A stretch of DNA of 64,000 bases from Trochalopteron elliotii (lineage: Eukaryota > Chordata > Aves > Passeriformes > Leiothrichidae), in the NCBI GenBank assembly GCA_024734555.1, contig JANPWX010000451.1, forward strand, positions 1,148,221-1,212,220, in the 5' to 3' direction. Under the pieces are notes generated by a model. It had not been told where the DNA came from. It worked only from the letters and a program-made list of their open reading frames with translations, and made no database searches. Positions 62,011 through 64,000 of this stretch are shown one piece after another. The translations under genes and the position numbers were made by a program. Every line of letters begins with the position of its first letter. The stretch's first letter is position 1.

Positions 62011-62393
62011 TGTTTTATATCTTTGAGAAATGCCATGAAATAGAATAAGCAGCTTGTACTCCACATCCCCTCAGACAACCAGTATCTCCATGCAGAGACA
62101 AGAGGTTGGCAGCTGGGAATCTGAAAAGACTCCAGAAACATGCAATACCTCTTCATGCATATTTGTGCTTTAAGGACAGCTAATTTAAAAGAAGAAAAAC
62201 CCAACCCACCATTCATTAACAACAATTACAGAATAGTTTAATAAATTCCAGTGCTTTTTTTCCTCCAGCCTTTTGAAGCACTGGCATTTCATTTCCCTAA
62301 TATGAAACATATCCCAAATGATAAGTCTATCAGCTGTGTATCAGAAGGACTGGGTGAAGCACAACTTCTCGAGAATTTAATTACACAGCAAAC

Positions 62394-62441
62394 CTTAATG
62401 AAATACAATACTGGAATCTTAATGAAATACAACCCTGGCTG
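62394..62441. repeat. 24-bp tandem repeat, two copies
   Basis: The unit begins cttaatgaaatacaa and recurs with period 24 (62394 and 62418). The copies differ in their last third. In one plus-strand frame it reads as an 8-residue repeat (LMKYN...), but no gene is implied. Confidence 0.85.
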
Positions 62442-64000
62442 TGATGGAGTAACTACTGCAAAGGGAAAAATACAGCCCAGTGCTGTGACATGCTGATATC
62501 AAGTCAGCGCTTCTGGAAACCACCAAGGGAAACTACCCCAGCTGCCCCCAATTCCCTAATTCCAATATTTCCTGGGATTTCACTGTTCTAGCAGCACTCC
62601 TGCACTGTGGGAGGTCTTTGGTCCACACCCAGTTTTCCACAGCACTTTCATTATTGCTGAGGATTCTACTTTGCTTTTTCTGTTTTCTTGCTTCTCCAGT
62701 GCATCTATTGGGATCCCTGTTCAATTTTGCTTCTCTTCCTCCTCCCCATCACAAAACTCCATGAAATATTGCTCATCTAAAAACATAAATCCAAGATGGG
62801 AATTATTTGAATCACCTGTTCCTCACCTCTGCTATAACTGGGAGCTGTTATCTTTCATTTATTCATTTCTTATTCCAGGGCATAAGCAATGAGAATCACC
62901 ACAACCCATAACACAAGCAGTATTTGAGTCTAACTTGCTTGACACTTGTATTTCACGAGTCACATAGAATTCAAAAGTGATTTATCTGAGCTTTGAAAAG
63001 CTAAAAGGGGTTAAAACTGACTATTCCTACCATGAAAATTCATGCTGACATAACATGTTTTGAAAGGATGATTTAAAGATACAGGGATCCCTCATAAATC
63101 AGTCAATATTTTCTTTGTATGGCTTTAGCTCTACAAAGTTGTCTCTGAGGTCAAGACTCCATCTCACTCAGGTTTGGAAAGCCCTGGAGTGCATTCAGAA
63201 ACATAAAAAAAAAAATTAAATATTAAAAAAAGAGACAGACATCCTCAGTTAAAACTCAGTCACAGGACATGACATTGTCTTAGTGAGTCAGATGAAGAAA
63301 TCAGCCAAAAATGCTCTAGATTAAGTTGTTTCAGGCAGTTCACCTGCTCCTCTGATTTTAGGTTTCTCAGTTTATAATCATATTTGCCCAATTTCCAAAT
63401 TTGTTTTTCCAACTACCTAAAAGACAGCAAAACAGAATGTGCCAAAACAGCTGTGAAATGAAACATAATAAATCAAAAAGCAAAGGTTTATTTATTTTCT
63501 CTTCCTTCCCAGTTTTTTTTTAACCTACAGCAGTCCTAGGCTTTGCCTGCAAAAACTAGATAAAACAATACAGACAACAATAAAAAAAACACCCAAAAAA
63601 ACCCAATCCAAAACTTGAGGCAGTTTGGAATGGATGATACTCCTTTCCCCAGCACAAATCCTGCTGTTTGTCACAGGGGTTCTAGAGCTGGAAATCTCCA
63701 GAAGACATTAACCACATCCAAGAGAGACATCACAACATTCAACTCGCATTCAAAACATGTTTGTGGCTTTTTTTTTTCCAGGAATTTTGTAGAGTTTCAT
63801 TCAATTACATATGTTTTTGAAGTATTAAAATTCTTGCAGTGCTAGAAGATAATGGCTTATATCCAGAAGAAAAAAGCAATACCTCCCTTGGCTAACATTT
63901 CTTTTCCATTTTTGTGATAAAATTCACTCTACCTAGCTAGCTCCGTTTTGAAGCCAGAAAGGAAACACTGTGAAGAATAAGAAAATAATGAAAATTAAAT
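62442..64000. other. Unique non-coding sequence, no gene seen
   Basis: A-rich runs lie at about 63207-63217 and 63580-63604, and a T run at about 63770-63778. No gene or repeat family is recognised up to the window edge. Confidence 0.5.

Noticed and set aside
1..64000. CRISPR array, operon, bacterial or phage content
   Set aside because: No regularly spaced direct repeats, no gene-dense coding and clear vertebrate retroelements throughout.

Overview
This window looks like about 64 kb of gene-free nuclear DNA from a bird. The evidence is the repeat content: several 3'-end fragments of CR1 LINEs with the avian tail, a decayed long LTR of an ERV-L-like avian endogenous retrovirus, and a second short LTR whose TATA box and polyadenylation signal are arranged as in alpharetroviruses. 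I saw no Alu, B1 or L1 sequence. A songbird is plausible, but the sequence alone does not prove it. The DNA is moderately AT-rich, with short GC-richer stretches, and has none of the gene density of a bacterial or viral genome.

I find no protein-coding gene, rRNA or tRNA that I can support. The open reading frames are short (at most about 200 codons), overlap on both strands, have no recognisable domains, and are best explained as chance. The longest, on the minus strand near 15.7-16.3 kb, lies antisense inside the ERV-L-like LTR. The window is most simply intergenic, or part of a very long intron.

Layout. 0-14 kb is mostly unique sequence with one CR1 tail at the left edge, several perfect short inverted repeats and some AT-rich homeodomain/POU-motif segments. 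14.4-17.6 kb holds a CR1 tail and two same-strand LTRs that flank an AT-rich unique segment. 18-27 kb is unique sequence with a TAATTA-rich segment containing a two-stem hairpin (about 19.1 kb), a nested inverted repeat (about 19.8 kb), a canonical G-quadruplex motif (about 20.2 kb) and twin octamer motifs (about 22.8 kb). 27.4-39.7 kb is bounded by two related CR1 fragments in opposite orientation and includes a CpG-enriched segment (about 31 kb), a perfect 14-bp hairpin (about 33.45 kb) and a 40-bp tandem repeat (about 38.8 kb). 40-58 kb is unique sequence with several candidate regulatory segments and CpG clusters. 58.5-60.5 kb contains a CR1 tail and the decayed remains of an ancient CR1 whose reverse-transcriptase C-terminal region can still be read across stops and frame breaks.

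The likely job of the unique part, if any, is cis-regulation. Many AT-rich segments carry clustered homeodomain (TAATTA), octamer (ATGCAAAT), SOX (AACAAT), RUNX and E-box words and occasional local CpG clusters. This is inference from composition and motifs: no alignment was possible here, so conservation has not been shown. I did not find a convincing new multi-gene system.
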